Shown here: piece after piece, positions 1 to 12,540 of the stretch | How positions within the stretch are numbered: the first letter of the stretch is position 1 | Layout of the letters: the number at the start of each line of letters is the position of its first letter | Source of the DNA: Lepraria neglecta | Taxonomy: Eukaryota > Ascomycota > Lecanoromycetes > Lecanorales > Stereocaulaceae | NCBI GenBank assembly: GCA_033220425.1 | Contig: CM065652.1 | Location: 372,001-436,000, forward strand | Reading direction: 5' to 3' | DNA length: 64,000 nt | Program-made: the position numbers and the translations under genes | The notes under the pieces: generated by a model | Seen by the model: only the letters and a program-made list of their open reading frames with translations | Databases searched by the model: none | Told to the model about the DNA's origin: nothing

Positions 1-1160
1 TAGCAAATACGTTTGTATTTTTGAGAGAATCGTCCCATGAAGTCGACAAATTAGTGAATTCCTCCTATATCGAGCAAAAAGACTTTATCTCATCTTGACG
101 AAGATCTTCAAGAGTGGGGCGTTTCCCTCAAAAGAGAAGATACATCATCCGCTCCACCAGAGCAGGAATGGACATGGCCAATAACCGCAAACTGTTAGAT
201 GAATACGTTGAGCGTCTGGATAAATTTGACCCAGATATCCCGGATCACGCTACTAGGGATGAAGCATTGGACAAGCTTCGAACCAAGCTCGACTATCTCA
301 AGACAGAGCTCAACAACCTTGCGAAAAAGATAAAGGATGTGAAGTCGGAGGTAAGTGGGGCTTGTAGTACGCGTTCTATGGCTGATTGATCTATGCAGAT
401 TGAATCGCACAACCGCCTAGAAAGCCGTAACTCAAACCTGGTCACAGTCCTAGTAGCCCTGTACGTGCCGCTGGCATTTGTAACCGTGAGTACTCTTTCT
501 TCTTAGATGAGATAGTTGGCTGATCTATTACAGTCGTTCCTAGGCATGAATATCGACCGTGGCCCAATAAAAGCCTAGCTACGACCCGACATTGGCGAGG
601 ACGACCCTAATCCTCGAACATGGGACATCCGATGGTTCTGGATTATAGCAGCACCATTAATTTTCGCCACCATCATCCTCCCACTCGTGACTGGTCCTCT
701 TGTACGATGGGGGGCTCAATCGTATATCGAACTTAGATCTTTCTGGCGTCTCGGATTCTGCATATTCGGTTTTAGCTACTTGGTCGTGTACTACCTGCTA
801 TACTATTTCCTGGTACCTCCCTTCGACTCATGGATCATCCTTTCCCGAGCTTTCTGCGACGCGCCTCTCGAGATGTTCGCTCTCTACCAGGCATTTGTTG
901 CTTTCCGAGAAAAGCAAGGACGACTCCTTTGGTGTTTGTTTTGGCTATTCGCCTCCGTCTTGCTTGTCCTGGACTTCGCTCCTATCTTGGGTTATATCTA
1001 CTCCGTTTCTCGCAGTGCGTATCTCTCTGCCGACTGTTCTTTGGGGAGGATTTGGATGGTTTGGCTTGCTTCTCATCCTTCTGGTCATCTATTTTCGAGA
1101 AGCTGCCGCTGCCACAAAGCATGTGTCCGTGGGACCACAAAATGGGTGGCAATAGGACGT
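1..1160 (+). pseudogene. CorA-like divalent-cation channel, decayed, 5' end outside window
   Basis: CorA family proteins are Mg2+ channels with a cytosolic coiled-coil funnel and a GMN signature after the first membrane helix. Readable here are a helical segment (about 180-350), an intron 351-398, an exon 399-485 leading into a membrane helix (LVTVLVALYVPLAFVT), an intron 486-533, then SFLGMNIDRGP with the GMN motif, and a second helix (WIIAAPLIFATIILPLVTG, about 640-700). Two or three further hydrophobic stretches follow to about 1150, an extension seen in some fungal relatives. The coding frame is interrupted: there is a stop shortly after the GMN segment, a frame change near 1000, and another frame change before 180. 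I therefore read it as a pseudogene of a host gene rather than a working channel. The splice sites look normal, which suggests recent decay. The start lies beyond the left edge. Confidence 0.6.
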
Positions 1161-1694
1161 CTACAGCGAGATCTGTCTTTTGATGCGATGATGTTGATGG
1201 GATCCGGCAAAGCACTGGATCATAGAATTTATCGAACTAATATGACGGGTATGAGGCTCATTCTCTATCGAAGACGCGGTTCGAAAACGGTCTCTTTTTT
1301 GACTACCACAGATCCGGATCTGAAGAGCATAAAAAGAGCAGATCTAGTCCATGATATATCTGGCGACTTATTCAGGGAGGGAATTAACAATTGATTTGTT
1401 CTAGAAGCGAGCCTTCTGCATTGCATTCCTTGCTCTATCGCAAGTACCGTTGTCCTAGAAAGCAAGTCTCATTGTGCTTCTCATCAAGAACAAACTATCC
1501 TTTGACAGAGATGCTCAATGAAACGCCAGGCGCATGACAATGACCCTTGCCTCCCAAAAGGCAATTGTGCATTGTACCTAGACCTTCCCCGTCATTATAA
1601 GTCTGCCGAGTTCCCGGATTCAAGGTGGCAAATTAACACTCACCGACGATCTCTGCACTGCGCATCACGCAGACACAATCAAGGAAACGTAAAC

Positions 1695-1940
1695 ATGAAT
1701 AGCTCCGCCAACACAACAGAACTAGCTCCCATGGCCTGCGGGACACCTATGAGTTGTCACCCTCTTCTCTTATTTTTGGGGTTGATATATGTCTTTTTCT
1801 TCCTGCTCTTCTTAGTTAACTCAACTTGCTGGAATAGGAGGAATAGACTGAGCAGGTGGAGAGATCTGGAGCAGAAAGAAGGGGACGTATTCGAAAAGGT
1901 GGTAGTATATGGGGGCGGCGGGATTGGGAATACTGTATAA
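1695..1940 (+). CDS. Possible small single-pass membrane protein (81 aa)
   Basis: This is an open frame from ATG at 1695. It has a short polar N-terminus, one strong hydrophobic segment (residues about 22-42, rich in L, F and V), and a charged basic then acidic tail with RWRDLEQKEGD. That layout fits a small type I or III membrane protein. I do not recognise a family. The frame stays open upstream to 1518 without helping the case. It could be a chance ORF or a terminal exon. Nothing in the neighbourhood supports a particular role. Confidence 0.3.
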   Translation: MNSSANTTELAPMACGTPMSCHPLLLFLGLIYVFFFLLFLVNSTCWNRRNRLSRWRDLEQKEGDVFEKVVVYGGGGIGNTV

Positions 1941-3338
1941 AGTATAGAAGTTAAAGAACGGGAGGATCAATATTTATGGGATTTATAAGCCCATATTTGG
2001 GGTACAAGCAGGTGCTCATAGGGAGCAGTAATACAAACAATTTGTTTCAGCGAAAATATTGAGATGCAACACAGACACAGGGCCTTTTCACGTACCACCT
2101 AGGATATGACTCCACACGAGCGTATGCCGTCAACGTGTGCAAGCACCACTCACCACATTCTCAGGAATAATGAATGATGTAAAAACAGAACTATAAAGGA
2201 ATAAAGCATTCCCAGAGCAGTAGAGGGTGATAGCAGTCCTTCCGTGTACGCTATTCTACGGTGCTCCTTCCCTGGGAGCGCTCCGGAACTAGCCCTAGAC
2301 TACCCGAAGGGTCCTCCAGGGGCCGCTTTCCCTGAACTAAGCCTAAAACCTTTGTTGATGCGGAATGATTTTGAAGGCTGTTCATCACTGCAAAGCTGAG
2401 TCTGAAATCCCAGCTTCGTCGTACTTTCCAAGGGATATTACAAAGGTTCTCATGTCGATGCTGATCATCGGTTGGAGTACGGTGGTCCATACAGGCCACA
2501 CGGGAAGCGTGGGGCCCTCGGGCGAACACACAGGTTTGTCTTTGTTGCGCTTGATCTTTGCATCCGAACAGCCGTCGCAGCTGTCTCTGAGTTTAAGCTT
2601 CACTCGTTTTCATTTTAAGAGTGTTCTGGTGCCACAGTGATGGGGTCTCTCTGTAATATCGTGAAGAAGTCGCTCTGCGTGTGAAGTGCGCATGCTGAAT
2701 GTACTCAGGAATACTGTCGCAGCTTACCATCCCTGGTATTCCAGATAGCAGTGCTCTCCGCTCGTCATCGCAATGTTGCTCGGGGTGGTGAGTTAACAAA
2801 AAATATTTGTGGAGAGATCTAGCCGTAGATGGAGATATAATCTTTAGGACTGATGACCAGCAATTATCGATGAAAAAATGGCTCTATGTAAGATTGGCTT
2901 GGCTCAGTGGTCAGGAGTCTTTTATGTATAGTAAAATATTCGAACGCTTTGAATCGTGTCTTCAGCCTTTCAAATAGTTCTCATAGCACTACGAGGCCTT
3001 AATATTGGTCTGCTAATTCGACCCTGCATATGCATTCTTCGGCTTGCACGTTTATCGATATGCTACGTTGAAGGTAGTCGAATCAGGAAGCTGGAGCGAA
3101 GGACGCTCGAGATTACTAAGCTTGAAAAGTGTAACTAATGGAGGCTAGAATTTGTTCCTGCTGCGGCTATGACTCATATTATCCCCAGAAAGCCTTGGCA
3201 AAATGAGACCAAGCTAAACTACCTCTAGCGCCCGCTCTGACCCTCTACCACACCATCTCCTGCTGCTCTATCATTCGACTTGACATAGCACGCGGTCAAA
3301 CCAAGTCAGGCATCAAGAACAGTAGACGGCAACCTTCA
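1941..3338. other. Intergenic, no supported gene
   Basis: About 1.4 kb. Short ORFs occur on both strands (for example 2251-2529 minus and 2956-3138 plus) but none shows a recognisable domain, splice continuity or convincing codon use. AT-rich stretches lie near 2800-2960. I see no RNA gene or repeat here. Confidence 0.5.
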
Positions 3339-5105
3339 ATGCTAAGGGACCAAGGTAGTATACTCGCTATTAGTATTCTGTGCTTGAGCTGACCGTCCTC
3401 AGGGAACCGGCCTCAAGGCATCAAGAAACAGCAAGCCGGTCGTAAAAGCACACGGCTAGAAGCAATACAATGTCGCAAGCAATCCATATCTAAGAGCAAT
3501 TTCGTTCGAGAAATCCAGACATTGCCCTCTTCCCCACACACAAGCAACATCCCCGTTGGCAGAAAAGTATGTTCCTCCATCCCCCTCATGCTCTGTCATA
3601 CCACTGGCCTAATCGAGGCCTCACAGCGTCCACAGGTCCTCCACAAACCCTCAAAGCCCTATCAGAAACGGATACGAGGGCACGAAGCTGGACATTCCTC
3701 TCCCCAAGACCGAGACTGGCCTCCGGAGCGACTGCGAATCTCGCCTTCAAGCTGCACTGCTGAGGAAAGAGCGGCCAGCAGCACCAGCGAGAAGAACGTT
3801 GATCCGCTCGAGTATTGGACCCGGACCAAAAGGTGGCCTAAGGAATACTTCAAACAAGACAGCCAGGTCAGGGAAGACCTCAAACAGGACAGCTGGCTAG
3901 AGGAACAGATGGAGCAGTCGTCGATCCCGGTTGTCCAGTATGTGGAAATCAATGGAATGAGATACCCGCGTCCCGTCAAAAAAGTTCCCTCGACCCGCTG
4001 GAAAAAGTCGGGTACAGGCTTGACTGGTTCTAGCGATCAGAAGAAGAGTGCTGAATACCGAGATACACGTTATGATGCGTTGCTTGAGGGCAAAGGGAGC
4101 TTTATGAAAAATTCACACATGGGTATCACGGATGCAAGTAAGAGTCTTTGCCGGCGCCTCTTAGAATCGGAACAGGACGTCCCCAAGGATTCATTATTTC
4201 GCGATGATCTGTTCGACAGAACTTGCCAAAATATACAAGGCAGGAACGAAGCCATGATTATCAAAGACATCACTTGGTTAATTGTCCCATCGGCGAAAGA
4301 CCTAGCCACATACGGTGCTGGGCATCTCGACCATTTAATCGAAAATGTCAACGAAGGCTGGACAGGCAGCATTCCAGTGGAGGGCCCACGGCCGCAGCCG
4401 GATTACTCTGTTGGATTCGGGCGATCCTCATTCACAGACGAGCAGCTCAAAAGGCTTGATACTTTGGTCGGCAGCGTCTTTGATACCTCTTTCTTCGTCG
4501 CGACCTACCGGATGTACTTCCCGTTCCTTACGTGCGAAGTAAAGTGTGGTGCTGCAGGTCTTGACATCGCCGATCGACAGAACGCTCACAGTATGACTCT
4601 TGCTGTCAGAGGTGTTGTTGAACTTTACAGGACTGTAAAGCGCGAAAAAGAGCTTCACCGAGAGATCCTCGCCTTTTCAATCTCGCACGATCATAGCACG
4701 GTGAGAATCTACGGCCACTACGCTATAATCGTGGAGGATAAAACCACCTTCTATCGTCACCCCATCCACAAATTCGACTTCACCGCCCTAGATGGGAGGG
4801 ACAAATGGACGGCATACAAGTTCACGAAGAACGTCTACGATATATGGATGCCGCTTCACTTCGAGAAAATCTGCTCGGCTCTCGATGATTTGCCGCCTGA
4901 TATAGATTTTGGAATCCCGCAGTCAGCGTCCTTTCCACAAGCGCAGACACCTCGGCAATCAAACGCCGAATCTACATCTATGCTGAGAGAAGATGACAGT
5001 CACGTTGCTTCGCAGGATATTACACCAACTACTTCCTTTTCTCAGGAAGCCGAGCGAGTATCCAAAAAGCCGAAGAATAATCGTACTTTGAGGCCGCGGC
5101 GTTAA
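3339..5105 (+). CDS. DUF7924-like fungal protein, possible PD-(D/E)XK nuclease fold (552 aa)
   Basis: Proposed exons are 3339-3354, 3403-3566 and 3627-5105. The third intron boundary is inferred: 3567-3626 starts GTATGT, ends CACAG, is exactly 60 nt and has no stop, so the plain ORF reads through it. The N-terminal 200 residues are basic and low-complexity (KKQQAGRKSTRLEAIQ). The C-terminal half matches a fungus-specific family that I recall being catalogued as DUF7924: residues near FPFLTCEVKCG, then DIADRQNAHSM, then AFSISHDHSTVRIYGHY, then WTAYKFTKNVYD. The E-x-K in CEVKCG with an upstream acidic residue resembles a PD-(D/E)XK nuclease core; that reading is inference. The tail is basic (KKPKNNRTLRPRR), consistent with nuclear localisation. 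The true start could lie further upstream because the frame before 3339 is open. Confidence 0.7.
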
Positions 5106-6321
5106 AGTAACATTAGCAATTGGGGGAAGCGGTTTGGAAGCAACTCTCAGGCTCTGGTTCATTCAGATAACTTTGAGTTTCAAGGATTGCTTGTTTCCTG
5201 TAAGGGACATAGCGGAGTTTAGGGATTCATAAGTGTATACGTTTCGTCGAACGGCAATTCTATTATTTGAAGGCCTCTTTCGGAAGGTTACATGAATAAG
5301 GGCTCATTTGTATATTCAGGCATAGCAGCTTAAAGGTATTAATTACATGAAAAAGGAGAGTGATAGGTTTATGAGTGCGAGGACACTCCTTATGCCATGT
5401 CTGTCGACGGGAATCCAAGCGCTGTCTGCTTGCTTGGAAGCGGGATTAAATCAGGGCACGAGATGATCGAGACACTATATCTCCCTGCTCATCCAAGACT
5501 AAAATCGTCTTAAAGTGATACTATCCTTAATTATAGATCTTAGTCCTGTTCCGTGAAGGACTGTTTTTCTGCAAATAATATGCAGTGCTGAACTTGCTGT
5601 GGACATGGGCTTGCCCGTCTATGGTATAGTTGCTGAGTGGGTTTCTTTTCTGGCCTTCCTTCACTACCAAGTTATGGAATTGCAGGCTACAGTCCCCGCA
5701 AGTCGAGGATGCCAGCGGGTGCGGGGGGTTGTTGCGGGTAATGTGGATTGAGTAGGTTTAAAAGCCTGGTATTGTAATGGCAGAGGATGCAGGATTGGGT
5801 GTAATAGGCTGACGAGCATTGTTTTGAGATAAGGGGATAAGAAATTTACTCTTATATTCAGCGGTTTATAGTTTTAATCATTGGAAGCGAGACGCGAAGA
5901 TACCCCTTTCTTGTATGTATTTTGGATTCATTCAATCTTGTCCTCAAAGTGATTAATCGTTGGTCCCGCGTTTGGAAGAATCTTGATATACTGCGTATAT
6001 CTAATGGAGCGTGACAATGCTGTGAGCGCTTTTCGAACCACATCTGGAGCTGCATAAGGCTTGCATTAGCTGCTGCTTCTCGACGTAGGCCTCACATCTA
6101 CCTACTGTAGTAAGAGGCTACCTAGGTAAGAGGCTGGGTCACGGAAAGAACTTCCTGATAAAGATATGTCTACTTTGTACATCGAAGATGAAGCTTGCGA
6201 ACTGCTGCTAAAAATATAGTCTCGTTCAAACGCGTTCATCCTTACAGCACGACCGTATCCAACCGACAAGACCACCGGATATCAACCGCCGACTAACGCA
6301 AAAACATCTTTGTACCCTACC
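5106..6321. other. Intergenic, holding one FAS-alpha fragment
   Basis: About 1.2 kb between the DUF7924-like gene and the exchanger. Apart from the copied fragment at 5569-5706, listed separately, I see only short non-coding ORFs and A/T-rich runs. Confidence 0.5.
5569..5706 (+). pseudogene. Displaced fragment of the FAS-alpha gene, including part of an intron
   Basis: This stretch is a near-identical copy of 21289-21418: about 80 nt of ketoacyl-synthase-region exon (encoding CSAELAVDMGLPVYGIV) plus the first part of the following intron. By eye there are only about four substitutions and one 8-nt insertion over the shared length. The splice donor GTGAGT of the parent is altered to GCTGAGT here. 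Outside this block the two loci do not match. The presence of intron sequence means the copy arose from DNA, not from spliced mRNA. It cannot encode anything useful alone. Confidence 0.9.
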
Positions 6322-9300
6322 CTAAATGTCATTCCCCCAGCCAACAATCTCCACAACAACATTTCCAATCGTACTCAGAGACCAAAGAATCACCAGCCCC
6401 CAACCCACTTTCCGATCCATCCACCAACCTCTCAACGGCACCACAATAAGCAGTCCCGCTAACGTAACAAGAAGCGTGACTCCACTAATCAGCAGCGTGC
6501 CGCCAACCTCGATCTGATACGGCTTATACTTCATAGGTCTGCTAGGATGTTTCTCATGCCTCCTCTCGCCTCCTCGAATCGTCATATACAGTCCACTGAT
6601 GCCAATACCGAGCAGTATATTCAGCATTGGCCCGCCGAAACAGGCGCTTAAGGCCATGACTGGATAGCCGAGCCTCGCAACTGTGATATCAGCGACGAGA
6701 TCACCTAGGGAGTTGCCCACTGCGAAGATCGTGAGTCCGAGGATGGCATCGCTGATGCCGAGGATGACGCCGAAGGCTTTCAGGACGCCGACGACTTCGT
6801 TGGCGATGGTTGAGATCCAGGCGATGGAGACGAGGAAGCCGAGGAAGCAGAGGAGGTAGCGGTATTTGGGTGCGTGAGAGGGCGTGGTCGTTAGGACGAG
6901 GAGTGCGAAGGTGATGAGGGAGCCGATGAGAGAGTAGAGACAGGGTAGGAGAAGGTTGCGGATGGAAAGCGTAGGGTCTGTGTTGGCCCAGTACAGGAGC
7001 ACGATGAAGAAGGGTGCTGTGAAGATTTGTGTTGCTACGAGCCATCGGTTCCATTCTTTGGGGGATGAGGGCGGTTCAGATGGTGTTGGAGGTTGCTGCA
7101 CACGGTTCGAGTTTTGACGGCTTGGATGTAGTGATCTAGGTTCTTGAGAGAGCAATTTTGTGGTAACGTCATTTTCGGGACCAGAGATGTTGATGGCTGG
7201 TGAGCCAATCCCATGATTGCCGTGCTTTCTTACGTTGGGCGGGTCTAGCACGTCTTCATTGCTGGACTCGGTTGGAGGACTGTCAGGAGGAAGAATAGCC
7301 AGAGTAGATGCTCTCCGGGGCCGAGTGGCCTCAGGTGAGAGCAAGCCGGGATCTGGATCTAGCGTTTCAGGCTCGTCGTCTTCCTTGTCATTTTCGACGA
7401 TGGGCAGAGTGATCGCAAGCAGGAAAACACTGGGCGCCGCGACTATACCTAGGAGCTTCTCCCATATGTTTTTGTCCTTCCAAGAGTAAATGGTAGGGAA
7501 GAGTGTGGATAATAACACCTGTGGGGTTGGAAGGATCTTGTATGGCCACCAGCGCATTGGTTTCGGTTCGGGTTCCTGGTAGAGGTTCTGGTGAAAGGTA
7601 GACTCGGACCCGATGCTAGATGGCGGCATTCGTAAGCTCGGCGTACGTGAATGTGAATGACTGGGCTCGAAGTTTGGGTCATCAAGGTATTCTGGGAAAG
7701 GCGAGAGCGGGCTTGATCCTCTTGAGGATTTTGATCCTGGAGCACGCGGTATCTGGATTCTAGGCACTCTTGGTTTCCTTTCTGCAATCGGTGACCCCCA
7801 AGCAGAGCTACTAGGATCCTGCCGTGAATCTGCTTGTGGCTGGAGATAGTTGCGAGGACCGGCGGAGCTATCCTCGGGTGGAGCCAAAAGGTCACCAGAC
7901 TGTCTACGTGGTACTGGAGACATAGGTGCAGGGCTTGTAGAAAGATAGCCGAATTCGTCACCAGCAGGCGAGAGGGTCAGATTCGGGGCTGGAGGACTTG
8001 GTGACCTTGTCCGTGTTCTATCATCTGCTCCTGGAATTTGCAGCCCTGCACTTCCTGGAGGTGTAGGACCCAACAAATCTATCTGTGGCGTACGTGGCCT
8101 TTGCAGTGCGTCTGGATCTAGTCGCAGACCAAGCGCATCGTTTGCGGAAACAGCACGAACTCGGTTTGGACCAGTTCGTTCGATATCTGAGCTTGGTCGT
8201 AGGGAGGCGTTCGAGGCGACATCATGCGCATCCACATCATCGTAATTGATCTCTGGATTCGAGAGCGACGATACATTGTCTTGCTGCTGTGCGGCGGTAA
8301 ACGTCGGATCATCCGAATACCGGCGAAGGTTGATAGGGATAGTCTGAATGTTTCTTGACTTCTGTAACGACGATAGTACTGCTCTGAATTCGAGAGCACC
8401 AACAAGACTGGGCCGGATAGGGTTGATCGTGTTCCTGCGCTCTCCAGGCTTTGGTCTGCTAACCCGCATATTACTGCTGATCTCGGCCAAATAACGGTCT
8501 CGTGTCTCATCATCTGCATCAGCCTCTTCATCCATGGCCCTGAGCATGGGACTTCCTGCTCTTTCCAAGTTGTCGAAATCACTCGTTGAGACTGTTCTTG
8601 AAGGCATTCTGCTTCTGCTTGCGGCGTTTTCCTCGTCATCCTCATCGTGGTATGGCTCATGCTCCGCCTCGTCCGTGCCGGGAATATGGAAGTGGCTTCT
8701 TGCTGCATCTTCTAGGAGCTTTCGACGTGATCGATGGCGCAAGTACCAATGCCAGACGACGACTATGATAACATAGAAGACGTAAAAGCCAACCATGACG
8801 GCGCACTCCCATAAATGTAGATGGCCATCCGCCAGAAAGACCATGCTGAAGCTTGCCGCGACAATGAAGAAGCCAACATCTCGAACGAAGCTCTTCCTTG
8901 CGACCTTGAACGGTCTCACCAAAGCCATTGAGCCAGTCACAACCGCAGTAATAAATCCAGCAGCTCCGATGAGCTCGCCAACAGCTAGACTGCCACTATG
9001 TGTTTTCATTGCCGCGAACGTAGAAAAGACATCCGGACTGCCATTCCCAAACGCCAAGAACGTGACACCCGCCATGCTTTCGCTCATTCCCAAGATGCTA
9101 GCGATCGTGCTGAGATTGATGCAGAAGAAGTCGCTGGCGGCAATGCCGATGGTGCTGAAGAGGAGACCGAGCCATAGTACTAGGATGATGAAGGCGACCG
9201 CTTTGGCTTTGTGTAGCTTGCAGTAGTAGAGCTGTAGGTAGGAGATTAGACCTGCTTCTTCGTCTTCGCAGTTGGCACGGACGAAGGCGCATTGGTCCTT

Positions 9301-9639
9301 GGTGGTATGGACGAGGCGACACTGTAGGCTATAGTATTAACAGATTGACAAACAATTCTGGAGCTCAGCAAAGCATACCGCCTCGTCCCGCCGCACCAGA
9401 TCTCCACTGCTATAGACAAGCTCATCCCCGACCGCGAGATCGTTCCGACGGAAAAGCTGGCCATTTATGCCTGCAGGAATCTTGCGGGCTCTGCTGCTTG
9501 TAACTAAGCTGAGTGCCGCAAAGGCTGATATCACGAGAATGGTAAGATAGAATGCTCTGGCAGCAGAGTACTTCTGCCGGCGGCGGGCACGCGATGTCTT
9601 CTCTCGCGCTGGCGTTGTTGCGGGCTTTGATTGAGACAT
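6322..9639 (-). CDS. Na+/Ca2+ exchanger family (NCX/NCLX-like) cation antiporter (1086 aa)
   Basis: A membrane antiporter exchanging Ca2+ for Na+ or another cation, probably in an internal membrane (vacuole, ER or mitochondria; the site is inference). Two exons: 9379-9639 and 6322-9321, with a 57-nt intron GTATGC...CTACAG at 9322-9378. Exon 1 gives a basic N-terminus and a signal-anchor helix (FYLTILVISAFAALSLV). The first alpha repeat reads GMSESMAGVTFLAFGNGSPD and the second LGLTIFAVGNSLGDLVADI, the two ion-coordinating repeats of the family. About 450 residues of Ser/Pro-rich cytosolic loop separate the two membrane halves, unusually long compared with animal NCLX but common in filamentous fungi. 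Six or so helices flank each repeat. The start is divergent from the dipeptidase gene, sharing a 267-bp promoter region. Confidence 0.93.
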
Positions 9640-9906
9640 TGTAAATGCATTATGAGATACTCGTTTAGTAATAAAGAATCAAGATGGAAGAGCGAGTGCG
9701 ATCCAGCAAAGACACCAGTTGGTTCCATATCAGCTTGTCGAAGCTGTCGACAGAGAGCGCCAAGTATTCTTGATTCCTGTTTCATGAATTCTGCCGCAGT
9801 TTTGCCGGTATCTACAAGATGACGTGCATCATAATCTTTGTACAACAATATCCATGCCTACAACCTTCAATCAATACCTCATGCTCTAGGTATTCGGACA
9901 TCGAAA
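9640..9906. promoter_or_regulatory. Shared 267-bp divergent promoter region
   Basis: This lies between the start codons of the exchanger (minus) and the dipeptidase (plus). It must hold both 5' UTRs and both core promoters, so co-regulation is possible. I recognise no specific operator. Confidence 0.5.
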
Positions 9907-11578
9907 ATGTCTGAGACCGATCCCCTACTTCCAAAGGGAGCTTCGGCCCCGGAAATATCAGGCTATGGATTTTCAAGACCATCCAAGGTCCAGTATCAAA
10001 CCCAGAGTGAGGTCCTTGACCGGGATGAAGATGTCGAAGACAAAGACAACAGTCCAACAAGTACAAGCTTCGAAGGATTCTCTCCCCTTCGCATCCTTAT
10101 TGCACTGTTTACGATTGTGGTGGGCTTGGCCATGTTCATAACTTTACTCGTACCTGGAACGATTGATGGTCCAGGCGACAAGCCCAAAGATGATACATTA
10201 ACGGTTAGAGCAAGAGTGGAGAAGATCCTCTCAGAAAATCCTTTGATAGGTGTTTGAGTCCTCGTGCTTACAGTATGTCAATAAACATCTAATACTAGCA
10301 TAGATGGGCATAATGACCTGGCCATCTTAATACGTTTCGTCTACCATAACGACTTGTATAATGAAAGCTTCAGGGAGAAATTCGAGAAAGGTGGTATGCC
10401 AGCTCATGTTGACCTTCCACGTCTAAAGGATGGGAAGGTTGGAGGAGCTTTCTGGTCTGCTTTCGTTTTGTGTCCAGCCAACGGTACTGATTTCTCAGAT
10501 GCAAATTACGTTGAGGGTGAGTCACATTTCCTAACCATTGCTCTTCTTTGATTTTTGGGAGAGTGAAAACTGTTCCTCGTTCCTCTCTCTCTCTCTCTCG
10601 CATTATTCATTGAGAGTTCGCAACTGACAGGCTCCAGCCGTGTCCACGACATTGTCCCAACTGGACCTTCTTAGACGCCTGACAGCATCATACCCTAAAG
10701 TCTTCTCCTCGCCGACTCTCAACAGTACCACCGCCCTAAATGCCTTCAAAAATTACGGATTTCTCATCTCCCCAATCGGCATAGAAGGCCTCCACCAGAT
10801 CGGAAACTCTTTCTCAAACCTCCGGCTCTACCACTCCCTAGGCGTGAGATACGCCACCCTAACCCACAACTGCAACAATGCGTTCGCCGACGCAGCGCTC
10901 ACTACCACCTCATCAGGCCAAACCATCGCAGGGCCAGCCCACTGGCACGGCCTAAGCGACCGCGGCAAATTAGTCGTTAAAGAAATGAACAGAATGGGTA
11001 TGCTAGTTGATCTCGCCCACGTAAGCAAGGAAACAATGCTCGACGTCCTAGGAGCCAATTCAAAGAAGTTTAGCGGTAGCGTCGCCCCAATCATTTTCAG
11101 CCATAGTTCAGCTTATTCTTTGTGTCCGCACCCGCGCAACGTTCCAGACGACGTGCTGCAGCTTGTCAAGAAGACGAATTCAATCGTAATGGTAAACTTC
11201 TCGCCAGATTTCATCTCTTGTACGCCATCGGATTTGAAGACCGGGCTACCGGATTTTTATCCTCCGAATGCTACGCTGCACCAGGTAGCGAGACACATCA
11301 TCTATATTGGCAACCTAGTCGGCTACGATCATGTAGGCCTGGGGAGTGATTTCGACGGGATTCCGTCTACGCCAGAAGGCTTAGGTGACGTGTCCAAGTA
11401 TCCGAATCTTATCGCAGAGCTACTTCGGATGGGCGTATCGGATACAGATGCCGCGAAAGTGGTAGGCTTGAATATTCTAAGAGTATGGGGAGAAGCCGAG
11501 AAAGTGGCACTAAAGCTGCAAGGAGAGGGCGTACTCCCAGTTCAAGATCATATCGAAAAGATGCAATTTTCTCTATGA
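9907..11578 (+). CDS. Membrane dipeptidase, peptidase family M19 (498 aa)
   Basis: A zinc-dependent dipeptidase of the renal dipeptidase family. Exons 9907-10249, 10304-10516 and 10638-11578 add to an exact 499 codons. The N-terminus is cytosolic and acidic, followed by one membrane anchor (LRILIALFTIVVGLAMFITLLV, about residues 60-82), so it is probably a type II membrane protein with the catalytic domain outside or in a lumen. Zinc ligands are visible: HxD in LIDGHNDLA (created across the first splice), the bridging Glu in GIEGLHQIG, His in VDLAHVS and His in FSHSSAYS. The substrate-side GSDFDGI motif is also present. The second acceptor was chosen because it restores NYVEAVSTTLSQLDLL. The second intron contains a (TC)n run. 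Confidence 0.95.
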
Positions 11579-11771
11579 AGAGCTTATACTATGTTCCCAT
11601 GGAGAGACCGATGGGTCTTATATTCGGGAGGGTTTCTCAGTTGGTTACAAGTCTGCTATAAAGCATTCTTTTTCAACCTCGGCATTGGCCCACTTATCTT
11701 ATCAAAACAAGAGCTTCCTCACCATCCATCTCCAAACGTCATCCCATCCAAACCCGTTTAAACCCCTTCAC

Positions 11772-12175
11772 TCACCGACTCGTCTCCCCTGATGGATTAT
11801 CAAATCTCAACACAAACCCCCTAATAACATCCACACCATCCACAATCTCCGCATCCGCAATCTCCCTCCCCCCAAACTCCACCGTCTGATTATATATAGC
11901 TTCCATAACCACCACCGCCTGGCATCTTTTGAAGAATGGTAGTTCTTCCTCACTTGGACGTAATAAGTAAGCGGTTACTCTTGCGCTATGAAGGGCAGTT
12001 GGGGCGTAGGGATCAGCCAGGTGGCCGAGGGAGATTATGCGGTTCTTGAAGCGTGTGAGGGCTTGAAGGATGTTGGAATCGGACAGAGAGGCTGGGGTTT
12101 CGGAGCCGTAGGAGAGGATGTTCATGAAGAGTTGGCCGTGGATTTGGAAGGCGAAGGGGGCTGGTGGCCATTCGC
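11772..12175 (-). CDS. Terminal exon of an unidentified, possibly secreted protein
   Basis: An open frame of about 130 codons reads from just after a plausible acceptor (CACCTAG at about 12173-12179) to a stop at 11772. It contains AFQIHGQLFMNILSYG and ends in FVLRFDNPSGETSR. Codon use and the regular alternation of hydrophobic and polar residues look coding. Upstream in another frame is a signal-peptide-like stretch (ILTCCLLLSLATATPF, about 12210-12255 minus) but no ATG joins to it cleanly, so the 5' part is unresolved or damaged. I do not recognise the family. Confidence 0.35.
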
Positions 12176-12540
12176 CTAGGTGGGTTGTTGCGTTTGAGGG
12201 AGGGAGGGAAGGAGGGATTGAAGGGTGTAGCGGTGGCTAAGGAGAGTAGAAGGCAGCATGTTAGAATGTTTATGTTTGTTCATGTTGAGAATGGGGGACC
12301 ATCGTTAGTGACGGGTTATACAGGCGGATGCAGCGCTTGTATCGTCAATGTGCGGTTGTGAAGTTTGCCTTCGTCTATAAGAAAGTCGATGGGCGAACTG
12401 TGGCGAGTGTTCTTGAAGCGCACGAAGAGACATGTATTTTCTCCTGGACTTCGCTCCGTCCTGAATATCTTCTGATCAAAAAACAGTCATCTTCAGGCCA
12501 TCCTGGTTCACAAACCCGTTCTTTGCATTCAACTAATTCC

